This document shows positions 20,249 through 30,574 of a stretch of DNA of 64,000 bases, one piece after another. The translations under genes were made by a program, and so were the position numbers. The notes under the pieces were generated by a model. That model was not told the origin of the DNA and did no database searches. It saw nothing but the letters and a program-made list of their open reading frames with translations. Each line of letters begins with the position of its first letter. Within the stretch, counting starts at the first letter, position 1. Where the stretch lies: the NCBI GenBank assembly GCA_002238505.1, contig MPMM01000001.1, forward strand, positions 1 through 64,000, read 5' to 3'. This DNA is from SAR202 cluster bacterium bin22. Its GTDB lineage: Bacteria > Chloroflexota > Dehalococcoidia > Lucifugimonadales > UBA3495.

Positions 20249-21658
20249 TTAGGAGAACTGGTACTCCTGGGTAGCCACAATCAACTGAAGCAACTGGCTT
20301 ACCTGCTCAGCGAACTCTTCGCTGCCGGTGTGAAGTTCGCTGGCTTTTACGGCCTGGGACAAGAACAGGTCACGAGTATCCTGCATCAGTTCATAGCCGC
20401 CCAGTAATTCCAGACAGCCATCCAGCAGGCCATCGGCGGAAATTACATCGCCGCGGGAAGCCAGCCTGGAAACTATGTCCTGGATGCCAGGGGCGTCCAT
20501 GCGTCCCATCTCGCCGGCGGCGAAGTTGACGCGCTCAACCAGCGTGCCGCTGTCGATCCATTCCTTGCCGGTGTGCCAGCCCTCAACGGTGGGCGGGTTC
20601 AAGAGGTCCTGACCCATGTAGCGGATCTGAAGGGCCGGATCGTAGAACCTGGGCTTGGGAGTCTGGAAATCGCCCACTATCCGCAGGGTGCCGCAAACGA
20701 CCTCAGAAGGATTCTTGACCTTGGCAAAGCGGGCGTTCTTGAAGCTGTCGGAATTGAACAGAACCCGCAGCATGGAAGTAATGTCATAACCGGAGTTGAA
20801 GTATTCGTCCTCCAGCGCCTTGATCAGTTCAGGGTCACGCGGCGGCGTGTGCTGCCAGGCGGGAACCTGGGGCTCGTCGGCGACGAAGAAATTGTAAAGG
20901 TGACGGGCAACGAAGCGAGCCGTAGCCGGCTGCTTGCAAATGATTCGAACTACGTCATCGCCGTTCCAGTTGCCGGTCTCACCCAGGAATGTCTTGTCAT
21001 CGTCGATGTGGTCGAACTTGTTGTAGAGGAACCGATTCGCATAGCTGCCGTATGGATAGCGGGGGATGGCATTGGCAATGGTCCAGCCAGTGAAGGCCTG
21101 GGCACAAGCCTTAACGTCGTCTTCACTGTAGTTAGCTTCACCATCCATGCCTACGCCCATGGAGAACAGCTCCAGTAGTTCCCGGCCCCAGTTCTCGTTG
21201 ACCGCTTCCTTGTGGCTCAGCTGATTGTCCAGGTAGTAAAGCATTGCGGGGTCTGTGGAAAGATACATGAGCAGGTTGTCAAACTTGCCCATTCCGTGAG
21301 CCCGGAAGTTGTTCAACTCCAGCAGTATCTGGCGGGCTCGCATGCACTTGGAGTCGCCCACGCAGAATATCCCGTGCCAGAAAAGGCAGATCTTTTCTTC
21401 CAGCTGTCGGGGAGAGTTGACCATGCGATAGGTCCAGTATCCCTGGTTGGCCATCAGGCCGTTCATGTCGCGCCAACCATGCATATAACGGTTCATAACA
21501 TCCATCTGCAGGTCGGGCTGCTCTTCCGGATGGAGCAATTCTTCCACGGTGGCCTCGTATCCCTTGGCCGCCCGCTGCTCCAACTCCTCATAGGACGCGC
21601 CGAAACCAGCGCGGCGCATGAGATGAGCCATCAACATAATGTCGTTATTGTCTGCCAT
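20249..21658 (-). CDS. DUF1800 domain-containing protein
   Basis: HLMRRAGFGASYEELE, NENWGRELLELFSMGVG, FTGWTI; start MADNND. Confidence 0.92.
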   Translation of the reverse strand: MADNNDIMLMAHLMRRAGFGASYEELEQRAAKGYEATVEELLHPEEQPDLQMDVMNRYMHGWRDMNGLMANQGYWTYRMVNSPRQLEEKICLFWHGIFCVGDSKCMRARQILLELNNFRAHGMGKFDNLLMYLSTDPAMLYYLDNQLSHKEAVNENWGRELLELFSMGVGMDGEANYSEDDVKACAQAFTGWTIANAIPRYPYGSYANRFLYNKFDHIDDDKTFLGETGNWNGDDVVRIICKQPATARFVARHLYNFFVADEPQVPAWQHTPPRDPELIKALEDEYFNSGYDITSMLRVLFNSDSFKNARFAKVKNPSEVVCGTLRIVGDFQTPKPRFYDPALQIRYMGQDLLNPPTVEGWHTGKEWIDSGTLVERVNFAAGEMGRMDAPGIQDIVSRLASRGDVISADGLLDGCLELLGGYELMQDTRDLFLSQAVKASELHTGSEEFAEQVSQLLQLIVATQEYQFS

Positions 21659-22384
21659 ACCTTTACTCCTTCTCTCAATTTCTTCCGGTGCACCAGCCCG
21701 TTCTGTCCTGAACGCAAGAATTCCGACAGTTACAGTCGGGCTAGTGCGAGAGCTTCGCCTAAGGTGGCAACTGCTTTCTGCCGGTATATGTGCAGTGAGA
21801 TTATAAGGGTTATAAGAAAAGTTGTCCAATACCGGGCCTGGTCTTTTCCAGGTCTCCTTTAAACGGTCCAGGAATGGATGCCATCAGATAAATGGTGTGT
21901 CACCTCGGGCTTATCCATGGTAATGTTACCGGCTCAGGCCCGGGGGTACCTCTGGGCAATCGCACTTCGACCATTGAGCCTTGGCTTCTCCATTTTCAGT
22001 ATGGGACTGCTGATATTCCCCTCTTCCAATTCTGCATTACCCTCGCCTACTATGGAATTAAGTGACTGGAGCAGACAAAAACTCTGCCAGTCCCGTCCAT
22101 CAACATTTCACGGGGAAGAAGCCACGGAGATCACCTTGCGGTAGCCATTGATTTGGTGCTTTGCGGCCCGTAAGGAAGAACGGTCCAAATACGAAGTGGG
22201 CTCAAATGAGTCGAAATTGCGGGGAAATTGTTCTTTGCCCCCATGTCTGCCTATACTCCATATGGTGCGATTGCGCCATGGTTACCTTTTACTTGGTTGA
22301 CACCTCAATCGTTTGCCCGTAGGCTGAATGCCGATTTGACCCACTTTTGGGTTCAGAATCCTATGATTGGAGAGCAATTGCCTA

Positions 22385-23353
22385 ATGCGCAGCATAGACA
22401 TTCACGCTCATATAACTCCGGAGAACTGCCTGAAAGCAATGCGGGAGGGCGCCGGCTTCTATGCGCTCAGCGCTGCCCAGGTGGCCGGGCGGTTTCAAGA
22501 CTACACACCTCGGGGTATGTGGACGCCTGAAGAAAGGATTAAGGATATGGACTCCCTGGGTGTGGATGTGCACATCCTTTCCACCCATTCCTTCCTTTAT
22601 TGTTATGACGGCGACCTTGACACCGTTGTTGCCATGGACCGGGAGTGCAATGATTACGTGGCAGGCTTAACCAGACAGTACCCCGAGCGCTTTTCGGGTC
22701 TGGCAAATCTCCCCATGCAGGATGTTGCCGCCTCCGTGGCGGAACTTGAACGCTCCGTAAACGACATGGGGCTGAAGGGCGCCATGATTGGGGACAACGT
22801 AAACGGCAAGACCTACGACAACCCCGAATTCTTCCCCCTGTGGGAGGCGGCGGAAAAGCTGGGCGCGGTGATGCTGATTCACCAGGATGGTCCCACGGTA
22901 GTGAGCCGGCGAAACAGCAAATACCATCTTTCAAACACTATCGGTAACCTGGCAGACCGGGCAGTTACCTTCGCGTCCTTCGTGTTTGGGGGAGTGATGG
23001 ACAAGTATCCCGATTTGCGCGTTTGCCTGTGTCATGGGGGCGGCTACGCCTGCTACGGCATTGGGCGAATGGACCGGGGCTGGCAGGTCCGCTCCGAGGC
23101 GCGGGTCAACATAAACCAGCAGCCCAGCGCCTACCTTCGCAGCTTCTATTACGATTGCCTGACCCAAAGTGAAGAAAGTCTGCGCTACCTTATCGACTGC
23201 GTGGGCGCTGATCGGGTTGTGTTTGGCACCGACTGGCCTGCTGACATGCAGATAGACTGGCCGGTTTCCTGGGTTCTGGGTCTGGAGAGTCTCACTGTTG
23301 AAGAGAAGGAAGCAATCCTCTGGAAGAACCTCGAGGAAATGCTTGGCATCTAG
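22385..23353 (+). CDS. amidohydrolase family protein (ACMSD-like)
   Basis: MRSIDIHAHITPE, VCLCHGGGYACYGIGRMDRGW, VVFGTDWPADM. Confidence 0.9.
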   Translation: MRSIDIHAHITPENCLKAMREGAGFYALSAAQVAGRFQDYTPRGMWTPEERIKDMDSLGVDVHILSTHSFLYCYDGDLDTVVAMDRECNDYVAGLTRQYPERFSGLANLPMQDVAASVAELERSVNDMGLKGAMIGDNVNGKTYDNPEFFPLWEAAEKLGAVMLIHQDGPTVVSRRNSKYHLSNTIGNLADRAVTFASFVFGGVMDKYPDLRVCLCHGGGYACYGIGRMDRGWQVRSEARVNINQQPSAYLRSFYYDCLTQSEESLRYLIDCVGADRVVFGTDWPADMQIDWPVSWVLGLESLTVEEKEAILWKNLEEMLGI

Positions 23354-23710
23354 AGCCGCCCTTGCTTTGGACCTCTTGCGGGAACCAAAAGGGGTTCTCT
23401 TGCGTCTATAGATCAGGGAACCTCAAGGCGTGCCATAGATTCCAGCTTGACCTCAGCCCCGGAAAATATGGCGCGGGGAGGGCGAGACTGGGCAGCGAGG
23501 GAACTCGAAGAGATGCCCCGGGTTATTTTCGGGGTCTCGTAAGTCACGGGAGCGGTAGTCACAACCCCAAACCTCTGGAGGAGGCGACGCGCTTTGGTGC
23601 GGATACTGCACTTTTGCAAAAATCCGCACGGAATGGGATTTGTCAGCCGGGAAATGCATAGTTACAATAGGTATTTGTAGATTACATAACAAAGGAGTAA
23701 CGGAGGAATC

Positions 23711-24718
23711 ATGGGTATTGGGAGAAGTGGTGGTGTGAAGGTAGGCAAGCTTCCCGCAGTCTTTATTTTTCTATTGGTTTGCAGCATGAGTGTGCTGATC
23801 CTGGCGGCGTGCGGCGATGAAGAACCAACCCCCGCGCCGGCGCCGGTAGCGGCTCCAATTACGATTCCGACTCTGGCGCCCCAGCCGACGTTGCCGCCCC
23901 TGCCAACTGCTGCTCCTGCTGTTGAGGAGACCCAGGGTCCCGTTCCCACCAGGGTTGTTATTGGTCCTGCCAGCTTTGGCCGAGATCGGGCAACGGAAAC
24001 TCCGACCCCGGAACCTACCGAAGAACCGACTCTGGAGCCGACAGCTACGCCCGAACCTACTGCTCTACCCAGGCCAACTGCAACGCCAGCGCCGGTGGTG
24101 ATAGTACCCAATCCGCCGACGGCTACTCCCGTGCCCCAGCGGAATCCCTTTATCAGCATTAGTCCCAGTAGTGGGAAGGTAGGCTCTAACGTAACTGTTT
24201 CAGGCAGCGACTTTGAGCCTGGAGCCATCGTAGGCAGCATTCGTTTTGGGGGAGCCAGCGCTTCTCCCTCGGGTACCGTAACTGTCAATGCGGGAGGAAG
24301 TTTCACCGCCAGCGTAGCGGTCCCCGATACGGGACCTGGCAACTATAATGTGTCACTGACCGTTGGCTCGGATTCAGCCACAGCCAGTTTTATCGTTGAG
24401 GCCAGGGGCCAGGGACCGGTGGTGCCGGCTGGGGCACAAATTATTACTACACTTGCACCCGTGGGCAGCAATTTGAAGTGGGTCGCTTATCTGGACAATG
24501 CCACCAAGCGGTGGGCATTGTATGACCCCACCAACACTTTCGAGGTGAAATTCTTGCCCAGCTTCGCGAGGCCACCTCAGGATCTCAGCGCATACTTGCC
24601 TCTGACCCAAATCGAAAGTGGAAAGGCCTACTATATCTATGTTGATTCGGACGCAACGCATGAAATAGGCGGCAAGGAATACTCGTTCAAGTCCGGCGTC
24701 AACGCAATAGGCTGGTAG
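23711..24718 (+). CDS. secreted lipoprotein with P/T-rich linker and IPT/TIG-like domain
   Basis: signal peptide and lipobox LILAACG; TPTPEPTEEPTLEPTATPEPT linker; ISPSSGKVGSNVTVSGSDFEPGA. Confidence 0.8.
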   Translation: MGIGRSGGVKVGKLPAVFIFLLVCSMSVLILAACGDEEPTPAPAPVAAPITIPTLAPQPTLPPLPTAAPAVEETQGPVPTRVVIGPASFGRDRATETPTPEPTEEPTLEPTATPEPTALPRPTATPAPVVIVPNPPTATPVPQRNPFISISPSSGKVGSNVTVSGSDFEPGAIVGSIRFGGASASPSGTVTVNAGGSFTASVAVPDTGPGNYNVSLTVGSDSATASFIVEARGQGPVVPAGAQIITTLAPVGSNLKWVAYLDNATKRWALYDPTNTFEVKFLPSFARPPQDLSAYLPLTQIESGKAYYIYVDSDATHEIGGKEYSFKSGVNAIGW

Positions 24719-24809
24719 ATGGTGAAATAAGGACGCGGCCGATCAGCTCGTCTTGAAGCGCTTGCCGGATATTCCGTAAGTCGGCCAACATACAGAGTGC
24801 AAATAGTGA

Positions 24810-24847
24810 GGGACCAGCCAAATCGTTTGGCTGGTCCCTTTCTTGTT
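24810..24847 (+). terminator. rho-independent terminator
   Basis: 13-bp perfect stem gggaccagccaaa-tcg-tttggctggtccc then tttcttgttt. Confidence 0.85.
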
Positions 24848-24905
24848 TGTCTTATGCCGACCAGTATGGGGTGGGAAATTCCCCGAGCCGCAAAAACCGG
24901 TTGTA

Positions 24906-25382
24906 TTAGCCGCCGATTACATTCTCCGATATGGCCCGGTCGCGCAGGTAGGCATTCTTCTCGATGTGATTGCGCAGGTTGATGAGGCCCGTCTCCAGCA
25001 GGTAGGACTCGACCTTCTGTGCAGCATCTTCCTGTTCAGACTGGGTGAGAAGTTCACCCACCTTGTCGCGCAGGTGCCTCAGTGACCAGGCTACCTGCTC
25101 CCCCACTGAGGTTATGCCCTCCGGAAAGTCCACGTGAGAATTTCCGGGCGTACCCAGGCGGTCGTATCCCCCGGTATGCCAGTGGCCAAGGTTGGCATGG
25201 CAGTCGAATCGCAGCACCTCTTCGTTCCCTACGTCCACGCCGATAGTGGGACCGCCGCAGCTCTCGCCCCGAATCGACAGGATGCGGAGGGGCCAAACGT
25301 AGGCTGTAACCTGGCCGTCCGCTGAAATCGGTACGTGCAGTTCTTCTCCCCAGTAGGCTTCTCCTGCGCGCTTGCTCGCCAT
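24906..25382 (-). CDS. conserved hypothetical protein
   Basis: 158 aa from MASKRAGEAYWG; RBS ggagg; compact fold with GHWH segment. Confidence 0.7.
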   Translation of the reverse strand: MASKRAGEAYWGEELHVPISADGQVTAYVWPLRILSIRGESCGGPTIGVDVGNEEVLRFDCHANLGHWHTGGYDRLGTPGNSHVDFPEGITSVGEQVAWSLRHLRDKVGELLTQSEQEDAAQKVESYLLETGLINLRNHIEKNAYLRDRAISENVIGG

Positions 25383-25426
25383 AAACCTTTCCTCCTGCCT
25401 TTGGTGTTGGATTATTTGGCGCCAGT

Positions 25427-25888
25427 TTACTCCCCTCGGGCTGCCGATTCCAGTGCGGCCAGGTCTATCTTCTCCATACTGAGCAGCGCTGTCATAACCG
25501 GCTCCGGGTTTGCTTCCATCAGGTCTCCTAACGCGGCTGGGACAATCTGCCACGAAACGCCAAATTTGTCCTTCAGCCAGCCGCATTGTTCACTGGTCCC
25601 ACCCTCGGACAGCCCTTGCCAGTAGTGGTCTATTTCCTCCTGGGTCTCGCAGTTGACCACGAAGGATATGGCCGGAGAGAACTGGAACATCGGCCCCCCG
25701 TCCAAAGCGGTGAACTCCTGTCCAGCCAGTACAAGCGACACGAGCGCAGCCCCCTCTGCGGGTCCCGCCTCTAACGGCGAGATGCTAACAACCCTGGAGT
25801 CGGGGAACAGCGATACATACAACGCCGCCGCCTCCTGCGCCCGCCCGTCAAACCAAAGGAATGGTGTGATCTTTTGAAACTCCGCCAT
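25427..25888 (-). CDS. VOC/PhnB-like protein
   Basis: ITPFLWFDGRAQEAAALYVSLFPDSRV; WQGLSEGG..CGWLKDKFGVSWQIVP. Confidence 0.88.
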   Translation of the reverse strand: MAEFQKITPFLWFDGRAQEAAALYVSLFPDSRVVSISPLEAGPAEGAALVSLVLAGQEFTALDGGPMFQFSPAISFVVNCETQEEIDHYWQGLSEGGTSEQCGWLKDKFGVSWQIVPAALGDLMEANPEPVMTALLSMEKIDLAALESAARGE

Positions 25889-25893
25889 GGCGT

Positions 25894-26328
25894 TTAACTC
25901 CCTTTCTCCTTCATCTCCGCGGGTAACAGACTTTCGTCGATCGCCATCGCCTCCCATATATGGTCGTCCAAATCCTGGAAGGCCCGGTAATACGCCCACC
26001 CGTGGTCGGCGGTCTCTCGGTACTCGCTGCCACCAGCAGCGATGGCGTCCGCAATCATGGTATCAACTGCCTCCCTGCTGGGTGTAGACACCGCCACCAG
26101 CACTTCCGATGTGACCGCAGCGTCGGCAATGCTCTTGCCTGGGATGAAGCCGCCATAAATGGAGGGAGGTAGCAGCATAACGTAGGACTTCTCGCCTATG
26201 ATCAGGCAGGCGCATTTGTCGTCCGTGAAGTCTTCGTTGAACTCAAAGCCCAGTGCTTTAAAGAAGGTTATGGACCTGTCCAGATCGGCCACCGGCAAGT
26301 TGACGTAGATCTCGCGGTTATACTGCAT
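25894..26328 (-). CDS. VOC family (glyoxalase-like) protein
   Basis: EIYVNLPVADLDRSITFFKALGFEFN; FQDLDDHIWEAMAID. Confidence 0.88.
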   Translation of the reverse strand: MQYNREIYVNLPVADLDRSITFFKALGFEFNEDFTDDKCACLIIGEKSYVMLLPPSIYGGFIPGKSIADAAVTSEVLVAVSTPSREAVDTMIADAIAAGGSEYRETADHGWAYYRAFQDLDDHIWEAMAIDESLLPAEMKEKGS

Positions 26329-26615
26329 AACTGTGCCTCCGTAGGTTTGACAGCAATATATCCTACCCATAAAGTCGTGTCTATCGTATTACCAAGTGCG
26401 GACTGGGTCATGGGAAAGTGGTTTTGCTATAGCGCTCCAATGTAGGTTGTTTAGGCCGGAAAGAGTACTTGCCTTGCATCGAGGGTGGGTTTCAAAGCCG
26501 CTCCTAATCGCTGTAAACCATCTACACCGGAAGTCTGCCTGATTTTGCCCAACTTGTCCTAAGGCCTTACAATGCTGCCCCAGAGGTTCCCATACCTGTG
26601 GCAAGGAGGGTCGAA

Positions 26616-28193
26616 ATGACTTCAATAGCTGCCGCAAAGGCAACAGCCCTGGCGTGGATTGAAGGTCACCAACAATGGCTTTCCGACCTTCACCAGGAGA
26701 TCTGGGAGTACGCCGAACCTGCTTACCGGGAATACCGGTCGGCCCGGGCCTACGTTGACCTTTTGCGTCAGCAGGGGTTCACCGTGGAGGAAGGTTCGGG
26801 AGACATGCCCACCGCCTTTTCCGCAACCTGGGGTCAGGGCGGTCCCGTGCTGGCAACCTTTGCGGAGTACGATGCAGTGCCGGGCAATTCACAGCAGGCC
26901 GTACCATTTCAGGCCCCTCGCGTGGGGCTACATCCCTGGGCCGCTGGACATACCGACCCCCACTCATCCCTGGGGGTGGCTGCGCTTATGGGAATCCTGG
27001 GGGCCAAGGCGGCCATGGAGGCCCATGGACTCACGGGAACGTTGCGCCTTTTCGGCGAACCCGCCGAAAAGATTTGCGGTTCCAAGCCCGTACACGCTGC
27101 CAAGGGCTACTACGATGACCTGGATGCGGCCGTGGTCTATCACCCGCATACCACCAACACCGTGGCGTGGGAGACTCATTGCGGATCGTACTGGAGTGTC
27201 GTATTCACTTTCGAGTGCCTGGAGCCTGAAAAGTGGATGGACGCCAGCCTTCTGTCGGCTCCGGACCGGCCCCACACCGTGGCCCGCTGCCCGGGCGCAC
27301 TGGACGCGGTGTGCCTGATGTACACCAACACCAAGTACACCAAAGAGGCCATGTTCCCCCACACGGGCACCTGGACCCTTAACGAATACATCATGGCCGG
27401 CGGGCAATGCACGTCGGACAACCTGCCGCCACGTTTCAGCCAAATTCAGTATGCCTGGCGGTCGCCCACGCTCGACATCCAGGAACGTATCTACCAGGTG
27501 CTGGAACGCAATGCACGGCATGCGGCCGAGGTCACTGGCTGCGTGGTAACGCCACGCTGGGTGACCAAGACTCGAGTCGGATTGCCGAACCTGGCATTGT
27601 CCGAATTGACCTACCGCAACCTGGAATCTATGGGCCCGCCGGTAATGAGTGACCGGGGGCGCGACTTTGCCCGTTCAATCCAGGAGAATTTGGGTCTGGC
27701 TCCCATGCCCGAACCCTTTACCGACGACAACCTGCGATTGCAGACCCCCCGGGACTATGAAGCGTCGCAACAGCGGAGCCTGCCGCCGTGGCAGCACAAC
27801 TTCACCTCGGATGACTATGTGGACTATACCTGGCATGCGCCAACGGCCCGCCTGCACACATCCAGACCCCGGTTGCGGGTTCCGGAACCGGGCTACACGT
27901 ACCCGATGTGGACACTAAACGCTATGGGCGGCTTGCGGGATTGCATCGACCCCGGTATGTTCCTGGCCGGCAAGACCATTGCCGCCACTCTGACTGACTT
28001 GCTCACCATCCCGGAGGAACTGGAAAAAGCACGGGCCGAGTTTCGGGAACGCACCGGCGGAGGGATTGGCGGGGAAAAGTGGGTTGCGCCGCTGCTGCCG
28101 ACGGACTTTGTTCCCCCGGTTGACCTGCGCTGGCCGGAATACATAGATACTCCTCGTGGCAGGGAGTGGTGGATACCGACGCCAACAGCATAA
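26616..28193 (+). CDS. M20 family amidohydrolase/peptidase (AbgB-like)
   Basis: LHQEIWEYAEPAYREYRSA; TFAEYDAVPGNSQQA; RLFGEPAEKICGSKPVHAAKG; RBS aaggagg. Confidence 0.88.
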   Translation: MTSIAAAKATALAWIEGHQQWLSDLHQEIWEYAEPAYREYRSARAYVDLLRQQGFTVEEGSGDMPTAFSATWGQGGPVLATFAEYDAVPGNSQQAVPFQAPRVGLHPWAAGHTDPHSSLGVAALMGILGAKAAMEAHGLTGTLRLFGEPAEKICGSKPVHAAKGYYDDLDAAVVYHPHTTNTVAWETHCGSYWSVVFTFECLEPEKWMDASLLSAPDRPHTVARCPGALDAVCLMYTNTKYTKEAMFPHTGTWTLNEYIMAGGQCTSDNLPPRFSQIQYAWRSPTLDIQERIYQVLERNARHAAEVTGCVVTPRWVTKTRVGLPNLALSELTYRNLESMGPPVMSDRGRDFARSIQENLGLAPMPEPFTDDNLRLQTPRDYEASQQRSLPPWQHNFTSDDYVDYTWHAPTARLHTSRPRLRVPEPGYTYPMWTLNAMGGLRDCIDPGMFLAGKTIAATLTDLLTIPEELEKARAEFRERTGGGIGGEKWVAPLLPTDFVPPVDLRWPEYIDTPRGREWWIPTPTA

Positions 28194-28293
28194 CTCTGCG
28201 GAAGGAAGCAGTCAGGCCTGTCAGCCACCCCCTGGCTAATACGGTGGCCTGGCCAATCACTTGAATCACACAAAATAAGAGGAAGGGCAACCA

Positions 28294-29358
28294 ATGCCAT
28301 CAATGGAAATCGGAGTTCAGTTTCACCTGCCGACCTACGCCCACGTGCCCCTGCCACAACTGGTAGAACTGGCCAGAGAAGGGGAAATCAGGGGCGTATC
28401 CCAGCTTTGGGTTACCGACAACCTGCGTAGCCGCCAGTCTTACGTCACCCTGGCGGCCATGGCCTGTAACCTTAATATCAAGCTGGGCACGGCAGTAACC
28501 GTTCAATATTTCCGTAACCCGGTGGATCTGGCCGATTCCGTGGCCACGTTGAGCGAACTTATGGATGGTCGGGAACTAACAATAGGCTTGGGAAGAGGCA
28601 ACCCCAGAACTCCCAGGCTTATCCGTACTCCTCGACCTGTTAGCGTGCTGCGTGAGACTGCCCAAAGCCTGCGCCGACTGCTGGATGGTGAAGGCGTCTG
28701 CTTTGCTGACTATCCTGCATTGCTGGAATACTACCATTTTAATCCCGGAGCTACCTTCCAGTTGAATTTCAACCCCGCATCGCCCGTGACTATTTACTGC
28801 GGCAGCAACGGACCCAGGGGCCTGGCGGTGGGCGGCAAGCACATGGATGGACTGATTTTCGGCGGTCACTACTTGGCTGCGCTCCGCACAGGACGAGTAC
28901 CCGAGTTGCTGGAAATTTTCGACAGCTCGTTACCCGGGGACAAGGACCAGGACCAGGTTTCAAGGGTGGCGGAAATAAAGATTTCCCTGTCTCGTGACGG
29001 CGAAAAGGCGCGGGAATTTGTCCGGGAGAGTTCAGGGCACCGAGTGTTGAACATGTACCGCCAGGGCTATAGCCACCAGGATATCGAACGGCTGGGAGTG
29101 GCCATTCCCGATGTGGAACGACTGGATTTGGCCGAGAGCAACGGTGCAGTAGGGGCTGAGTTTGATGCCCTGGTAACCGACTCGATGGTGGATGCCATTT
29201 TCATTGCCGGCGAACCCGGAGAATGCGCCGAACGCATGATTGAGGTCAGAGATACGGCCAGGTCACAAGGATTCAACCAGTTGATGTTTTCTGAACTGGG
29301 TCCCGACGTGGGTGAGGCCATGCTGTTACTGTGCGACGAGATTTTGCCGGTGCTGTAG
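28294..29358 (+). CDS. LLM class flavin-dependent oxidoreductase
   Basis: MEIGVQFHLPTYAHVPLPQLVELAREGE; LMDGRELTIGLGRGNP. Confidence 0.88.
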   Translation: MPSMEIGVQFHLPTYAHVPLPQLVELAREGEIRGVSQLWVTDNLRSRQSYVTLAAMACNLNIKLGTAVTVQYFRNPVDLADSVATLSELMDGRELTIGLGRGNPRTPRLIRTPRPVSVLRETAQSLRRLLDGEGVCFADYPALLEYYHFNPGATFQLNFNPASPVTIYCGSNGPRGLAVGGKHMDGLIFGGHYLAALRTGRVPELLEIFDSSLPGDKDQDQVSRVAEIKISLSRDGEKAREFVRESSGHRVLNMYRQGYSHQDIERLGVAIPDVERLDLAESNGAVGAEFDALVTDSMVDAIFIAGEPGECAERMIEVRDTARSQGFNQLMFSELGPDVGEAMLLLCDEILPVL

Positions 29359-29403
29359 GAAAGACAAAGAGCTTTGTCTCGTTCGCCCAAGCGCAAAACA
29401 AAG

Positions 29404-29435
29404 GGAGCGAGTAGACTGACCACTCGCTCCTTTTT
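29404..29435 (+). terminator. rho-independent terminator
   Basis: ggagcgagt...actcgctcc followed by ttttt. Confidence 0.8.
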
Positions 29436-29458
29436 CTTGCCTCACTGTTTTCGGCCTG

Positions 29459-30574
29459 CTACCGATAGTCGGACGAAGTAGGGAATAGGGACAGGAGGGG
29501 GGAGACCGTAGCAATGGAATCCCGGTCAATGCTTTCGGCCGTGGTCTTGCCGCACATGCCCATAGTAGCTTCAAGTTCATCGCGCAGGATATCAAGGACC
29601 GACTTGACACCCTCTTCGCCGTCCACCGCCAGACCCCAGAACAAGGGGCGGCCAATGAGCACAGCCCGCGCTCCCAGCGCCAACGCCTTGAAAACGTCTG
29701 ACCCGCGGCGTATGCCACCGTCCATGTAGACTTCAGCCCGACCTTCAACCGCATCCGCTACCTCGGGGAGGACTTCGATGGTGGCAAATGTCGTGTCCAG
29801 GTAGCGCGTTCCGTGGTTGGACACTATTACTGCCCTGGCGCCATGCTCGGCAGACTGGTAGCCGTCTTCGGCCACCATTATGCCTTTGACCACCAGGGGC
29901 AAATTAGTGTTGGAGGCCAGCCAGTCCAGGTCGTCAAAGGTAGCCGCCGGATCGCGAATGTCGTTGGCGCCGCTGGGCGCATCCAGTCCGAAGCTCCACG
30001 TGCTCCCACCCACGTTCAGGGCCGGGTCGTAGTTGGGAGAAGCCGGACCCTGGTAATTGTTGCGGATGTTGCGCTCTCGCTTGGGCTTTACCTTGGCGTC
30101 CACCGTTAGGCAAAGCGCCGAATAGCCTGCCTCTTCGGCGCGGCGGGCCATTTCCAGGGTTAGGCCCCGATCCTTGAAGAAGTACTGCTGATACCAGATG
30201 GGACCGGAGGAGGCTCCTGCTACTTCCTCCAGCGTTCGCGACGCCTGGGCGCTAAGTACCATCACCGTCCCGGAGGCGCCGGCTGCCCGAACTGTAGCCA
30301 GTTCTGCCTCTGGGTGCGCCGAACTGTGGTTGCCGGCGGGGTCCAGCATCACGGGAAAACTGATTTCCCGGCCCAGTACCGTAGTGCTCATATCCCGGTC
30401 GCTGATATCTACCAGCATTCTGGGTTTCATTAGTATGGAATCGAGTACTGCCCGGGTGCGGCGCAGGGTAATCTCGTCTGTGGCTGCCCCGGCGATGAAA
30501 TCGTACTCCCCCTTGCCCAGCTTGCTGCGGGCAATTTCCTCATACTCGTAAATGTTGACGGGTTTTGCGTCCAT
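29459..30574 (-). CDS. FMN-dependent alpha-hydroxy-acid oxidizing protein
   Basis: YDFIAGAATDEITLRRTR; LPLVVKGIMVAEDGYQSAEHGARAVIVSNHGTRYLD; YMDGGIRRGSDVFKALALGARAVLIGRP. Confidence 0.93.
   Translation of the reverse strand: MDAKPVNIYEYEEIARSKLGKGEYDFIAGAATDEITLRRTRAVLDSILMKPRMLVDISDRDMSTTVLGREISFPVMLDPAGNHSSAHPEAELATVRAAGASGTVMVLSAQASRTLEEVAGASSGPIWYQQYFFKDRGLTLEMARRAEEAGYSALCLTVDAKVKPKRERNIRNNYQGPASPNYDPALNVGGSTWSFGLDAPSGANDIRDPAATFDDLDWLASNTNLPLVVKGIMVAEDGYQSAEHGARAVIVSNHGTRYLDTTFATIEVLPEVADAVEGRAEVYMDGGIRRGSDVFKALALGARAVLIGRPLFWGLAVDGEEGVKSVLDILRDELEATMGMCGKTTAESIDRDSIATVSPLLSLFPTSSDYR

Noticed and set aside
20140-20280. N-terminal extension of DUF1501 ORF
   Set aside because: Good RBS directly before MTSTKK at 20139; extension has no signal-like or conserved sequence
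23662-24342. 226-aa minus-strand Gly/Val-rich ORF
   Set aside because: Reverse complement of the Pro/Thr-rich lipoprotein tether; repetitive GVAVG pattern is a direct consequence
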